A DNA stretch of 64,000 bases, from assembly GCA_965153455.1 (NCBI GenBank), contig OZ234501.1:186001-250000 (forward strand), written 5' to 3'. The notes beneath the pieces were generated by a model. The model made no database searches. It was not told where the DNA came from and saw only the letters and a program-made list of their open reading frames with translations. A program made the position numbers and the translations under genes. This stretch comes from Sphagnum compactum. Taxonomy: Eukaryota; Bryophyta; Sphagnopsida; Sphagnales. Below, one piece after another: positions 45,420 through 56,369 of this stretch; position 1 is the stretch's first letter, and every line of letters starts with the position of its first letter.

Positions 45420-47742
45420 CCATGAATGAAATCACTTTGGATAGGTTGAAAAAGAAAGGTCAGAAAAAAAGAACTTGCAAGAAAGGCCGAAAGTGCAAGA
45501 AAAAAGTAGATAGAATGAGAGAGAATAGAAAGTTATAATAATTGGAGCATTATACATAGAGCCTTTAACTTGTGTGAACCAATAATAGAAGATATTAAAG
45601 CTTTTAATCAACAAGAACAAAATAGAAAGCTAGAAAAAGAATTAAAATTAGCATTGCAAATCATTCGACAAACTACTCCAAAACTTGTACCAGAACAAGT
45701 TATTATAATATCAAATTATGAGGAAAAACTTGAAGAACTTGCTCAACTTGTTGGTGAGGAGTCATCCCACGAAGTATCTAAGTAGGAAAGTTGAAGTTGA
45801 AGAGGAAGAAGAACCATTTGTTGGTTCTAAAGAAACTTCCTTCCAAAAGGTTTTAAGAGCGAAACAGGTGCCTAACGTGTTTCCATAGTGCCCATAATTT
45901 TTCTTAAGAACAATGAAGCGAAAAAGGGAGGAGCATGCAAAAGAACAAGTTAATCCTATGAAACTTGTTATAAAAAAAGCCAACATTTAAAGCAAAGGAG
46001 GTTTAGAAAATGTTATAATGGATAAAGATGGACTTGGAGGCATACCAATGGACAAAATGAGCCGGTTTAGGAGGACTTTTCGACATTGAGTGTTTTACCT
46101 CATGAGAAGACTTGTTGAAGGTATTTTTACAAACTTGGGAGGAGACAAAAGATGGACATGTGAAAGCACAATTTTGTGGCAAGCAAATCTTGATTTTGGT
46201 ACTCATACACAAGTTACAATTTAGTATTTCTTATGAGGGCGTTGTTGATTTTACAAATGCAACCATCCAAGAAGGAAAACTCACTTCGAGAAAGATTGCA
46301 AGACCCCATGTTTTAGTGGAAAATGAGCAATGGAACGTTATTCGCATGGAAGAATTTCACCCAAGATTTGCAACTATATTGTAAATCATTTATCAATGCA
46401 AACGATTAGCTTACTTTAGCAACATGATTGCTATTACATTCAACATGGCAAACATGGGATAACTTGTTAATTGGTGTTCGATTGCCTTGACCCAATTGTT
46501 GGTTAAACTTACTAGCTAGACGTAGCATCAAAAGAAAGCTACAATTAGTTTAATGCCTTGTAAAACCAAGGCAAATGTATGACTCAAGACCCATCCTAAA
46601 CGTTTTGTTTAGGAGGTGGTTCCATTATTTGAAGTGTTTTCATTTACAACTACAACTCCAAAGCAATAGGTTATTCAAGAATAGGAAAATTCACCTGAAC
46701 AAGTTACAAATGAGTAATTCTTAAAAGAACGAAGGCCATCACAAACAACTACTAACTTACCTTTGTCACTACGACATTCTCATAGATTGAAAGCACGTAT
46801 TGTACCATTCACACCCAACAACAGGTTAAACACTAAACTTGTTACATCACCATCAAAGAAGAAAATTGGAAGTCATTCAAGAATTCTAATTGCTAAATCA
46901 AAAGATGATGAGGAGAGACATCTTTAAAGGATATAGGAGCTGGAGTTGGAGAACAATAGGAAACAACCACATAACATGTTAGCTTTGATGAAGAATTTAG
47001 ACTAAATATTAACTAGGTAATATACACTATTCCCATTTATTTACCTATTCAACCTATAGAAAAGTTGCAAGGGAATACATGCTTAGGCCTTAATTGTAAA
47101 AAAAGATCAACTTGCTAATTTTGTAGTTGAACATGTTATTAATACGCAAATTTAAACTAATAAAGAAGCCCCATTTTCTTCTAACTTTGTAGATAATCTG
47201 AAGGGGATTAGCACATTTTTGGAGCAAGTTGTTCAACAAGCTAAAACTTGGCCATGAACTTTAAAGGGATTCATTATTCTAAGTCTATAGAGTGAGGCAA
47301 CCAAACAGAACCTGTTAGAGATTAGCCATTAGTTATAGACCCATAATCTTGAGTTGACAACTATACAACATACCTTAAAAAAATGTGATAACGAGTTGAT
47401 TACAGTTAAGGGGCAATTGAGCAAGGCTTAATTTGACAACGAGAACTTGTTCACATCAATAATTCAAGCAAAACAAGTTGTTAAGAAGGTGGAAAGTTTG
47501 TAGATTGAGTATGATGAACTTAGGTAACTCAGCTGAAATATCGATAAAAACTTGGAAAAACTCCAAAATGAGCATGAGAAGATGATTTGCGACTACACCA
47601 AAATGGAGCAATACAACATATAATAGGAAAATACCGTAATAGGTTTGGAGCAAACCTATCAAAAATTAAGGAAACAACTTGAGCTTGCCAACATTGAACA
47701 TAAAAGAAGACTCAAGTTTTGAATGTTCAAATCGAGGGGTAA
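45420..47742 (+). pseudogene. gypsy-1b third ORF (coiled-coil protein downstream of integrase)
   Basis: It starts M-N-E-I-T-L-D at about 45422. The N-terminal part is highly basic (KKKGQKKRTCKKGRKCKKK). Then come IEPL, a helical region open at 45570-45785 (IIRQTTPKLVPEQV, EEKLEELAQLVGEES), and E-V-E-E-E-E-E-P. The central domain, partly open at 46112-46384, holds FLQTWEETKDGHVKAQFCGK, YEGVVDFTNATIQEGKL, and RPHVLVENEQWNVIRMEEFH. Further right is a Pro/Ser-rich stretch (about 46640-46900), and from 47290 to 47700 a heptad-rich region. About 700 codons in total. It corresponds to 6620-6956 plus 36641-39534 in gypsy-1a. Function unknown; it is likely an accessory gypsy protein. Confidence 0.68.
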
Positions 47743-48322
47743 TGTTACTCATGAATTTGTAACAAGTGACTTAATAGGCTACTACATTTAACATTTTAAA
47801 AATAACAAGTTATTTAACTTAATTTGTGACTTAACCTAACCTGTAAAACAACCTAATTAGTTGCAAAACCTGATAGGTAGTGTTATAACATGTTAGTAAA
47901 CATGTTGACAAGTAATTGGTAGTCTGCAAAACCTATAGTAGATAGAACATGTAGTTTTGGACAAAATGTTATAAATGGCCAAAGTTTTTAATTTTTTTAG
48001 ACTGTTAGTGTTTACACTGGTTATTTTCGAATTATTAGTGTTTATGTTAGTTAATAATAGTTTAAATGGTTCAATAAATTTGTTTAATTTTTAAATCAGC
48101 TAGTATAACTCAAGGGACTTCAAATTTGGAGGACACATGGACATGATTTCAAATTTTGATCATCTTTGTTTTTCTTTGAAAATGTAATAATTTGAGTGCA
48201 TATTCTAGAAAGTTGTACATAGACTTTAGATTTTTATATATACATGTTGTTGTTTCTAGACTCTATAATTGAAGTTATTTGGAAGTAAGAACTTAATGGA
48301 GATATTAAAAAAATTGTTAACA
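47743..48322 (+). repeat. 3' LTR of gypsy-1b
   Basis: It starts TGTTACTCATGAATTTGTAA after the polypurine tract AAATCGAGGGGTAA and ends AATTGTTAACA, 580 bp. It aligns with the LTRs at 39535 and 52370. Directly after it comes pol sequence of a third copy (gypsy-1c). Confidence 0.8.
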
Positions 48323-48810
48323 ATTGTGATATAGAATAGTGTATTGGATTCTAACTATTCCATGTTGTTATGTCATCCTTGGCTAAGAGATGCCAAAGTA
48401 TTTCACAATTGGGGTAATATTACTATTACTATCCAAAGAACCAATATAGTTAAAACTATACATGTTACCAAGAAACTTGGAGCACCAACTAAATGACCAA
48501 AGGTGTTAGTTTGTTATGACTTTCGTTTTGGAATATATGATGAGGAAGAAGACCTAATATTTGTTATAGAACCAAATTTTTTTTCAATATTGGAACCATA
48601 ACTATTCTTACACTAATTAGGTTAAAACAATTTGTTAGTTCTACTCCATCAACAAGTTTGAACTTAGTTGAATAGGTAGTTAATGTACCTATTGAACCAG
48701 TATTTGTACTATCCTGTTCAGATAGTTATACCTCATGAAACTTTTAAACAACACCTACCACAAACATTTTTTCAACTTGAAGTTTGGGAGATGGATTAGC
48801 TAACTTGCAT
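48323..48810 (+). pseudogene. gypsy-1c fragment: protease to RT linker
   Basis: This short fragment aligns with 61605-62085: LLCHPWLRDAKVFHNWGN (about 48363-48415), TKKLGAPTK (about 48470-48497), LVCYDFRFGIYDEEEDLIF (about 48508-48563) and an HETFKQHLPQTFFQLEVWEM-like end (about 48735-48795). It is bounded by an LTR of gypsy-1b on the left and minus-strand gypsy-H on the right. Confidence 0.8.
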
Positions 48811-48814
48811 TCTT

Positions 48815-49600
48815 TTGTCCTTCATTATAACAATTTTGATAGTACACGCCTCTTCTATAGCTTTCAAAAGGATCTTTTATTTTTTTCTTCTTAGATCTCC
48901 ATTTTTTTTCTTAATCTGAATCTTTTGATTCTTCACTATTAGAATCTTGGCAAATTAAATCTCATTATATTCTTCCTTCTTATCAGCATTTCTTCTTCTA
49001 TCATAATTAACTACTCTATTATTTTTGCTAAAATTCTTCGCGACATACTTATAATGGCCATCTTGACCGTGGTTCTCAATCCTTCTCTAAAGGTGTTTTC
49101 TCAAATATATGTCATGTGGTCATAGTGGAATAACCTCACAACGTTGCAAGAATCTATCGTAGTAATATTCTATAGAACATTCCAAAGTTGCAGCCATTTT
49201 TCCTTCGTTACAAATCTCACTAAATTGATTAATGAAAGCTTGTTGTACTTCATTCCATGTTATTGTTGGATGAGCTATTTCATACCTGGCAAACCAATCA
49301 ACGACTTTCCTTCTAAGAAAATTAGGGAAATATTGGAGTTTGTGGTCATTCATATCTTCTCCATTGGTCACACAAACCTTAGTCAGTTATCGAATATGTA
49401 TAACAAGATCATCATTGTCATGATACTTTAGTAGTTGGATGCGTAAAACAACCATAATTGGGTTCACGATCATCATTGTAACAACTATTGGTTGTCGATT
49501 TGATAAATTTTTTGTATAAAACAAATTAGGATTCGAAATTGTTCCAAATAGTTATCTATCTAGTGGTCAGTCATAACTTCCACCATCGCTCAAATTTTTC
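48815..49600 (-). pseudogene. gypsy-H gag on the minus strand, 3'-truncated
   Basis: The minus-strand trace holds a Retrotrans_gag-type capsid: GEDMNDHKLQYFPNFLRRKV, VDWFARYEIAHPTITWNEVQ, AFINQFSEI (open at 49371-49120) and YYYDRFLQRCEVIPL. Then come charged K/E-rich sequence and a broken zinc knuckle (YRRGVYYQNCYNEGQ, about 48885-48840) in which Tyr and Gln sit where Cys and His are usual. No pol follows; gypsy-1c begins at about 48810. It is a different lineage from gypsy-1 and from gypsy-D. Confidence 0.8.
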
Positions 49601-50952
49601 ACTAATTTCTCGTCAACTTAATGCCTAAAGTCCACCCTTATTTTGTCACCCAGTTGATTGTTCCAAACATATTGATAATAGTTTCTAGTGTATTTAGTAA
49701 CAACGTGTTTAATTGTTCAATTGGCTTTTCATATTCATGATCAACATTTAATGAGCCCATTTGCATAAACTACTGAGTTTTGTCACTTGTTGACCCATTT
49801 ACTTCCTCAACATTAGTTTGAGTAATTCTAATCATTGATTTTTCTTTTACATGTTCAAGTACTTGATAGGCTACTGGTGAATTGAAGATTGCACCAAAAC
49901 CTCTCCATCTATTTTGTGTAATAAATTTATGAGCTCTAAAACAGCTTCCCTAGCTTCATTTCGATTTTCTATTATCTAGTCTTTCAATCTTTTTTTTCTT
50001 TATTTATTTCTATTCAACATAAGCTCCAAACAAAATAAATTATTCATTTTCTATAACCATTTTTACTGCCACTCCCAATTTTTAATTTTTATATAGATTT
50101 GGAATCATGATTATAGACCAAAATTCTTTTGATTCAATTATTTTAGACATGTATTCCTTGTTCCCTTTTATTCTCGTAACGTATTTGGAACCCGTAAACC
50201 TAGGTGCCCAGAGCATATTTCTTGGCATCCATTTTTCTATTAATGCATTAATATTGGGTCTAGTAAATTCTCTTCTATCAAGGAACTAAATTGAATGATG
50301 CATTGCAAAAAAATTCTTTATGAGAATTAATGTGATTATGTTTATTATTACTAGTAGCCATCTTCTATATTTTGTCAACTCTATAGCATCAATAATTAGT
50401 GATCTATGTTGTATACACAACACTTCGATATCACCATGTATTTTTTTAATAACTAATTCTTGTATGTTTTTAGGTCATGGTTTAAGTTTCTCTTAAAAAT
50501 TACCCCACTCATCTAACTCTAGTGCATTTATTGATTATACAAATAAGTTTGAAAATTCCAACCATAATTACAATTTATTCTTAATATTTGTTTAACTTCT
50601 TCTACATTTATAATTATTTCTCTTATCCATTCATTTCTCTTTCAATAAGAGTCATAGTATACCATTTTTCAACAAGTTAATACTTGTTTGACCCCCAAAA
50701 TAATCATCTTATTCACTCCATTGTGTTTTCTTTCAATTTTATAAGCACCCATTAAGTTTGTGTATCCACAAAGTAATACCATATAAAGAACATGTAATAA
50801 GCAAAATCCCAAATCAATTTCATCTATTTCCACTTTACCTTATTTAATTTCCATTAAATAAAATGTAATGTGGAAAGATCTCACATGAATTTTAAGAAAT
50901 ACATCTCAAATCCTCCAATTTCTCCAACAACAAATTGGATTATCCCCATTAT
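49601..50952 (-). other. Leader between gypsy-H gag and PBS
   Basis: AT-rich sequence that should include the 5' leader and gag N-terminus of gypsy-H on the minus strand. I cannot follow a convincing frame. Confidence 0.4.
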
Positions 50953-50962
50953 GGTCGCCAAA
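50953..50962 (-). other. Primer-binding site of gypsy-H
   Basis: The minus strand reads TTTGGCGACCATAATGGGG right after the LTR edge; the core is identical to gypsy-D and gypsy-E. Confidence 0.75.
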
Positions 50963-51572
50963 TGTTAGTGATATAATTTTGCAAGTTTTAAACCTTGTTG
51001 TCCATCAATGATTTAATTATATATATCACTATTAGGTTCTTGTCTTGCTCCATTAGAATGAATACCATGTAGACATACTAATTAGAACAACATTCAATGT
51101 ATACTAACTCTGGAGATTAATTCATTAGAATTCACATACAATCATGATCATAAAAAAGTTGGAGAAAAACATCTATTGCATTCCCTAGAACCATGAAGCT
51201 TTACAATGTCTTTCCCCTTTTCTTCCTTCCATCTCTCCTAAACTTGCTATTCTCTCTAATAGATCAGCTAAAACATATAAACAATAATCCTCATAACCCC
51301 CATGAAGTTAGTCAAAATGTTTTTTATACTCCTTGCAAAACAATTATAACTGCTTAACTGTCTAGCAAGTCGACTTGCCACAAGTTTATTACATTGTGTT
51401 GTCATATTAACATGCTACCATATCGATTTGCCTACTTTGTCATACCAATTTGCCTTCTTTGTCATATCAACTTGTCTCTAAATACTTTCTTGTCATGTCG
51501 ACTTGTCTACATATACTTCCCAATCATGTCAACTTGCATGCATATCTACTAGTCTATTTCCTTTTCCTAACA
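50963..51572 (-). repeat. 5' LTR of gypsy-H
   Basis: 610 bp with inverted ends TGTTAG ... CTAACA, next to the PBS. The outer half (51370-51545) contains several degenerate copies of a GTCATATCAACTTGYCTAC-like unit. The single LTR plus gag fragment indicates that the 3' part of the element was lost. Confidence 0.7.
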
Positions 51573-52369
51573 CACACTTTTATTTGTGCGTTTATTCCAT
51601 GATCGGTCCTCTTTTTTGATGACAAAAGATTGGATCATGATGAACAAAGTTAGCAAAACACAACGAAGTGTAACTTCGCTAGGATTCAACGTAACATCAA
51701 CTTTCATTAGAAGCTTTTTCTAATTGTTGGGGTGACTTTGCTTCCATCCAATGTACGTGAACATTGCATGGCATGGTGGGGCCCATCCTTCTATCTATGT
51801 GGGTAGTATTTTGCACCACTTTGCAAAAAACAAAAAGATCACAAATGATGTCTAGTAGCTTGAATAATCCCAACCACCTTTGCCCAACATCAAATGTGTT
51901 TTGAGTAATCTCGTGTAGTCTTGCCAACCTTGCCCAACATTGAAAGTCACTTTAAAAACTTCTAATATGCCAAAGCTTGAAACCCCTTGGAAGTCACCCC
52001 CATCATTGGGCAATGGAGTTGTGTCTATCCTTATTTTCTACAATAAATTCCAAAGCTAAGGTTCCAAGTCAAAAACTGGCCAAGCACAATTTGGACAAAT
52101 TCCAGCATTTTCGAATCTCCAAAATCCCACCATCCTATGGTGGAAATGTTGTATTCAAGCTTCCTCCTTTCAAAGGTGATGGAAATAACACTTTAAGGGG
52201 TGCCCTTAAAGGTATGGGTAATGATCAAGAACACTGGTCATGGATATAATCCAATTTTTGTACCATCAAGCAAGAAGGTAACATAGGTGTAATCGTCAAG
52301 ATTCGTAACAGGGGATGCATGGGAATCCTTGAATGCACAGCAAGCCAAACATTTTGTTCTAGAAGGGTT
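51573..52369 (+). other. Unrecognised segment with a 115-codon sense-like frame
   Basis: Between two LTRs lies about 0.8 kb of higher GC content than its neighbours. From 51977 a frame runs through KLAKHNLDKFQHFRISKIPP, FKLPPFKGDG and LRGALKGMGNDQEHWSWI to a stop at 52247, then on with EGNIGVIVKIRNRG and MGILECTA. I do not recognise the family. It may be a fragment of a captured host gene or an unknown element ORF. Confidence 0.35.
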
Positions 52370-52957
52370 TGTTACCTAGATTTAGTAACATGTGATGTAA
52401 CATGTTATAGATCTAAACAAGTTGTTAAACCTAACCTATGACTTGACCTAACTTGTGATAGAACCTAACCCATTACAGAACATGACAAGTAGCATTATAC
52501 TATGTTAGTAGACATGTTGATAGGTAGTTACTCAACCTATAATTTATAGATTAGGTGGCTAAATGAACAGGTAGTTGGACAAGTAGTTAAACAAGTTGTA
52601 ATTTTGAATTTTTTGGACTATCAGTGTTTATATTGGCTAATGATTATTTTAATGGTCCATTTGGATTCTTTAACTTTTGAATTAGTTTGTATAAAACTAA
52701 GAGGACCAATTTGTTTTAAAATAAAAGAGAGTTTTTTTTAATCAATTTTATGTTTTCCTTTAATTTTGTAAAACATGGAACATGTTTTACTTTAGTAATG
52801 TTTTCTTGAAACTTTTTGCAATTTAAGTATATGTTGTTTTAGGGACTATAATCATATTAAAAAAATTAGTGTTTGATGTACATGTTTGTTGTTTTTAGAA
52901 CCTATTACTGAAAAAATCAGAAGTTAACCTTAATGGGAATAGAAAAACTCGTAAACA
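52370..52957 (+). repeat. 5' LTR of gypsy-1d
   Basis: It starts TGTTACCTAGATTTAGTAAC and ends AAAAACTCGTAAACA, 588 bp, aligning with the 3' LTRs at 39535 and 47743. It is followed by a PBS-like motif and, after an insertion complex, by gag of the same family, so it is read as the 5' LTR of gypsy-1d. Confidence 0.75.
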
Positions 52958-52970
52958 TTTGACAACCATG
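52958..52970 (+). other. Primer-binding site of gypsy-1d (mutated)
   Basis: TTTGACAACCATG follows the LTR end directly. It equals the TTTGGCGACCAT site of the minus-strand elements with two G-to-A changes, as expected for decayed CpG/GC positions. Confidence 0.6.
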
Positions 52971-53498
52971 CAGTGGAATGAATTTGCAAACAATCATGTT
53001 TACAAATTGTGGTTAAAACGCATAAATTTAGTAGATCATGTTTGAAAAGTAATCACATTTAGAAATTCTAATTTGTATCATGTTTTTGTTTATTTTGTGT
53101 AAATTTTACAATTGAATTTGTTGTTTCTTGATTTAGTTTGAAATCATTAGGAATTAAGGTGAAGTTCTTGTAATTTTTTGGAAATATACTAAGTGCCCAA
53201 TCTGTAAAAGAAATTTTCCACAAATTCCTAACTATTGGGAGGGACTGTTCTGATTTTTATCGTTAAAAAATAATTCAAGAGATTTCCTATAACATATTGA
53301 TTTAAAAAGATGTCAAGATTAATCACCAAAAGTTTTTGGACTAGGTCACACATCAACTAGTTTTAGAACCTTCATAAGAACAAGATGAACGACAAATGCA
53401 ACCTATGGGAAACAAACTTGTGAATGCACCAAACATGGATGTAGCATAGAAGGGAGAAACCAATGAACAACATCAAAATGCTACTAAGTGGTTGTGCT
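52971..53498 (+). pseudogene. gypsy-1d leader and possible gag N-terminus
   Basis: About 300 bp of leader is followed from about 53290 by a weak coding trace (D-V-K-I-N-H-Q-K-F-L-D, then MQPMGNKLVNAPNMDVA at about 53397-53450) that would be the start of gag. Gag resumes after the repeat complex at about 56370. Both the start and the frame are uncertain. Confidence 0.4.
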
Positions 53499-53670
53499 GC
53501 CATTAATAGAATAGCCACCAATAGAATAACTACTGATGGCCATTAATAGAATAACCATTAATAACTATTAATAGAATAACCACTAAAAATATTAATAGCC
53601 ACAAATAGAATAGGTACCAATAGCCATTAATAACCACCAATAGCACTAATAAAAAAAACCAATAGCCATA
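53499..53670 (-). repeat. Inverted arm of the 25-bp minisatellite
   Basis: Units such as CCATTAATAGAATAGCCACC are the reverse complement of the units at 54560-55640. About six monomers. Together the two blocks form a large inverted repeat with a spacer of about 0.9 kb. Confidence 0.8.
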
Positions 53671-53774
53671 TATTATAATTGCTTAGGATTGCGAATTTTC
53701 AAAGTTTATATTTTTGTAATGTTCAAAATGAAGTATTTGACAAATAGAATGTAATGTGACATTTTATCACAACA

Positions 53775-54060
53775 AGTGGGGTGGTTTGATGGTAAAGGTG
53801 TTTGCCCCCATTCCAAAGGTCAAGGGATCAAACCTCATGGGTGGTGTTGTGTGTGGTCAACATGGTATGTTGACCGAATATTCTCCTATCGAATTCCTAG
53901 GTTAGGTGCCTAGGTTGATTACGTGGCCTACCTACCTACCTAGGCTAGGTTTTTAACCTAGCGTAAGTAGTGACACGTGTCAATAAATAATAGGCTTTAA
54001 AAATCATGAAATTATCAATAATATTATATATTAAAAAAATAAAATTTAATTAATCTCCAT
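53775..54060 (+). mobile_element. tRNA-derived SINE-like unit
   Basis: TGGTTTGATGGTAAAGG (about 53782-53800) resembles a pol III A box and GGGATCAAACCTC (about 53824-53837) a B box, spaced as in a tRNA-like head. Downstream are a CCTAGG/ACCTACCTACC-rich body and ACACGTGTCA, then an AT-rich tail. A second unit with the same body and tail order lies at about 59935-60520. Ends and target duplication are unresolved. Confidence 0.45.
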
Positions 54061-54300
54061 ACTGGTTAGTTAATTAACTAGCAAGTGAATGGTTTGGTAA
54101 ATTTGTATTTCACTTGAGAATAACCTTGTTTCACTAGTTACTAGTGAAACAAGTCATTGTCCGTAGCAACTGGTCCCCGTTCACTAGGGGGTTCAACAAT
54201 TTCACCTAGTGAAATTGTCCAAATTCACTCCAAAATCTAGTGAAACCCATAGTGAACTAGGACGCATTTCCTAGTAATGAACCTATTGAATAGTTGGATT
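54061..54300. repeat. CACTAG-rich inverted-repeat segment, left
   Basis: It contains TTTCACTAGTTACTAGTGAA (54128-54147), TTTCACCTAGTGAAATTG and AGTGAACTAGG, all self-complementary. A related segment in opposite orientation lies at 56240-56360 (TTTCACTAGGTGAAG), on the far side of the minisatellite. The pair may be subterminal parts of one DNA element that carries the minisatellite. Confidence 0.45.
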
Positions 54301-54559
54301 CATTCCATCTTTGAATTAGTGGGTACCAAGTCAACATTGGGAGTTGGTTGTTGGTTTTGAAAACTAGTAAATCCTACAATTGGTATAGGTGCACGGGTTT
54401 TGGGTAGTAGTAACATGGGGTTGCAAATCACCATGGTTATCGTGCAAAGACAATTTTGTCAAATAGTTGAACATGTTCATAATGAACATTCATTGCCCAT
54501 GGTTGGGTTGATGTTTGTGGTGTTGCTTGCTAAGTGGTTGAGAGCACTATTGGGTCTCT
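54301..54559. other. Spacer before the minisatellite
   Basis: Unique sequence with a 60-codon open frame (54400-54582) of no recognisable family. Confidence 0.3.
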
Positions 54560-55640
54560 ATTTTATTAATGGTTATTCATGATTAATTTATTGATGGATA
54601 TTGGTGCCTACTCTATTAATGGTTATTGGTGGCTAATATATTAATGGCTATTGATGATTAATCTATTAATGGCTATTGGTGGCTAGTCTATTAATGGCTA
54701 TGGTGGCTATTTTATTAATGGTTACTGGTGGTTATTCTATTAATGGCTATAAGTGGCTATTTTATTAATAGTTATAAGTGGCTATTCTATTAATAGCTAT
54801 TCGTGATTAATGTATTAATGGCTATTGTGGTTATTTTATTAATGTGTATTCATGATTAATCTATTAATGGCTATTGGTGGCTATTCTATTAATGGTTACT
54901 AGTGGTTATTCTATTAATGGCTATAAGTGGCTATTCTATTAATAGCTATTCGTGATTAATGTATTAATGGCTATTGTGATTATTTTATTAATGGGTATTT
55001 GTGATTAATCTATTAATGGCTATTGGTGGCTATTCTATTAATGGCTACTGGTGGTTATTCTATTAATGGCTATAAGTGGCTATTCTATTAATAATTATTC
55101 GTGATTAATGTATTAATGGCTATTGTAGTTATTTATTAATGGGTATTCGTGATTAATCTATTAATGGCTATTGGTGACTATTCTATTAATGGCTACTGGT
55201 GGTTATTCTATTAATGGCTATAAGTGGCTATTCGATTAATAGCTATTCGTGATTAATGTAGTAATGGCTATTGTGGTTAGTTTATTAATGGCTATTGGTG
55301 GCTATTTTATTAATGGTTATTCATGATTAATCTATTAATGGCTATTGGTGGCTATTCTATTAATGACTATTGGTGGCTAATCTATTAATGGTTATTTGTG
55401 ATTAATCTATTAATGGCTAGTGGTAGCTATTCTATTAATGGCTATTGGTGGCTAATCTATTAATGGTTATTCGTGATTAATCTATTAATGCATATTGGTG
55501 ATTATTCTATTAATGGCTATTGGTGGCTATTTTATTAATGGCTATTGGTGACTATTTTATTAATGGCTATTGGTGGTTATTTTATTGGTGGTTATTGACG
55601 GCTATTTTATTATGGTTATTAATGGTTATTGTATTATAAG
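54560..55640 (+). repeat. Minisatellite: 25-bp monomer in a 149-bp higher-order repeat
   Basis: About 43 monomers of a 24-25-bp unit such as GGCTATTGGTGGCTATTCTA. Six distinct monomers form a higher-order unit: the variant GGCTATAAGTGGCTATT recurs at 54745, 54919, 55068 and 55216 (spacings 174, 149, 148). The order includes the distinctive AGCTATTCGTGATTAATGTA and GGGTATTCGTGATTAATC members. From about 55300 the order breaks down and units diverge into 55640-55760. Confidence 0.9.
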
Positions 55641-56239
55641 TTATTGTTGGTTATTATATGTTATATTACAACTATTGGTGATTATTGTATTATGAATTAT
55701 TGTTTGATATTTTACGTTATAATATCATAGGCTATTGGTAGTTATTATATTGTAAGGTATTTAAAATTATTTTTCATAGGTTATTATTTTATATTTTAAG
55801 TTATTTTTACCTTAGGCCATTATATTCTGTTTTAGATTATTTTAAAGTTATTATGCTTAGGATAAAATCATTTATAATAACATTAAGTAGAATGACCTTG
55901 AATAATTTAAAGTATAATTTGAAATAACATATATTAATTTAAAATAAATAACCTAAGGTATAGCCTAAAGTTAGTTGAATAATTTAATTTTAAATAACTT
56001 AAAAACTTATAATAAACTAGTTAAGATACTTTAAGGTAAAATGACATATAATAATTTAGGGTACAATAATTTATAATAGCCTATAATAACATAAAATATA
56101 AGTTAGAATAACTAAAGTAGCTTAAAATAATATAGGGTATATCATAAAGTAACATAGATAGAATATTTAAAAAAACATAGAATTAAACCTATTTGCTATA
56201 GTAAATTGTAATAGTGAATTATGTTAACTAGAAATGAAA
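55641..56239. other. Diverged minisatellite tail and AT-rich sequence
   Basis: Eroded GGTTATT/TTATTAT-type units to about 55870, then AT-rich sequence with AATAACTTAAAATAA-type motifs. No coding signal. Confidence 0.5.
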
Positions 56240-56369
56240 CATGATGTCTACATAGTGATATTATAATGAAATAACTTTCACTAGGTGAAGTCAGTAAAAT
56301 GGAATGAAGTTATTTCACTTTTAAGGTCCCATAGTGATTTAAGCTAGTAAACTACACCCCACTTTGGTG
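56240..56369. repeat. CACTAG-rich segment, right
   Basis: TTTCACTAGGTGAAG, TTATTTCACTTTTAAG and CATAGTGATTTAAGCTAGTA mirror the segment at 54061-54300 in inverted order. It ends at about the point where gypsy-1d gag resumes. Confidence 0.4.

Larger units (their letters stand above)
42300..48322 (+). mobile_element. Ty3/gypsy element gypsy-1b, 5'-truncated, with 3' LTR
   Basis: Second copy of the gypsy-1 family. It begins abruptly in RNase H and continues through integrase (interrupted by a TIR element), the third ORF, the polypurine tract and the 3' LTR. Gag, protease and RT are missing. It is less decayed than gypsy-1a in integrase and the third ORF and serves as the reference for placing insertions in the other copies. 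Confidence 0.88.

Noticed and set aside
52370-52957. Solo LTR interpretation of the 52.4-kb LTR
   Set aside because: Flanking pentamers (GGGTT and TTTGA) do not match, and a PBS-like motif plus same-family gag lie downstream, which fits a 5' LTR better.
53499-55640. CRISPR-like array
   Set aside because: The repeats are contiguous 25-bp tandem monomers without unique spacers, in a plant nuclear context.
53498-56369. The whole 53.5-56.4-kb complex as one CACTA element
   Set aside because: A TACTAAGTGG start (53483) and a GGTAGTG end (about 56375) are suggestive, but the TIR match is too short and no 3-bp duplication is clear.
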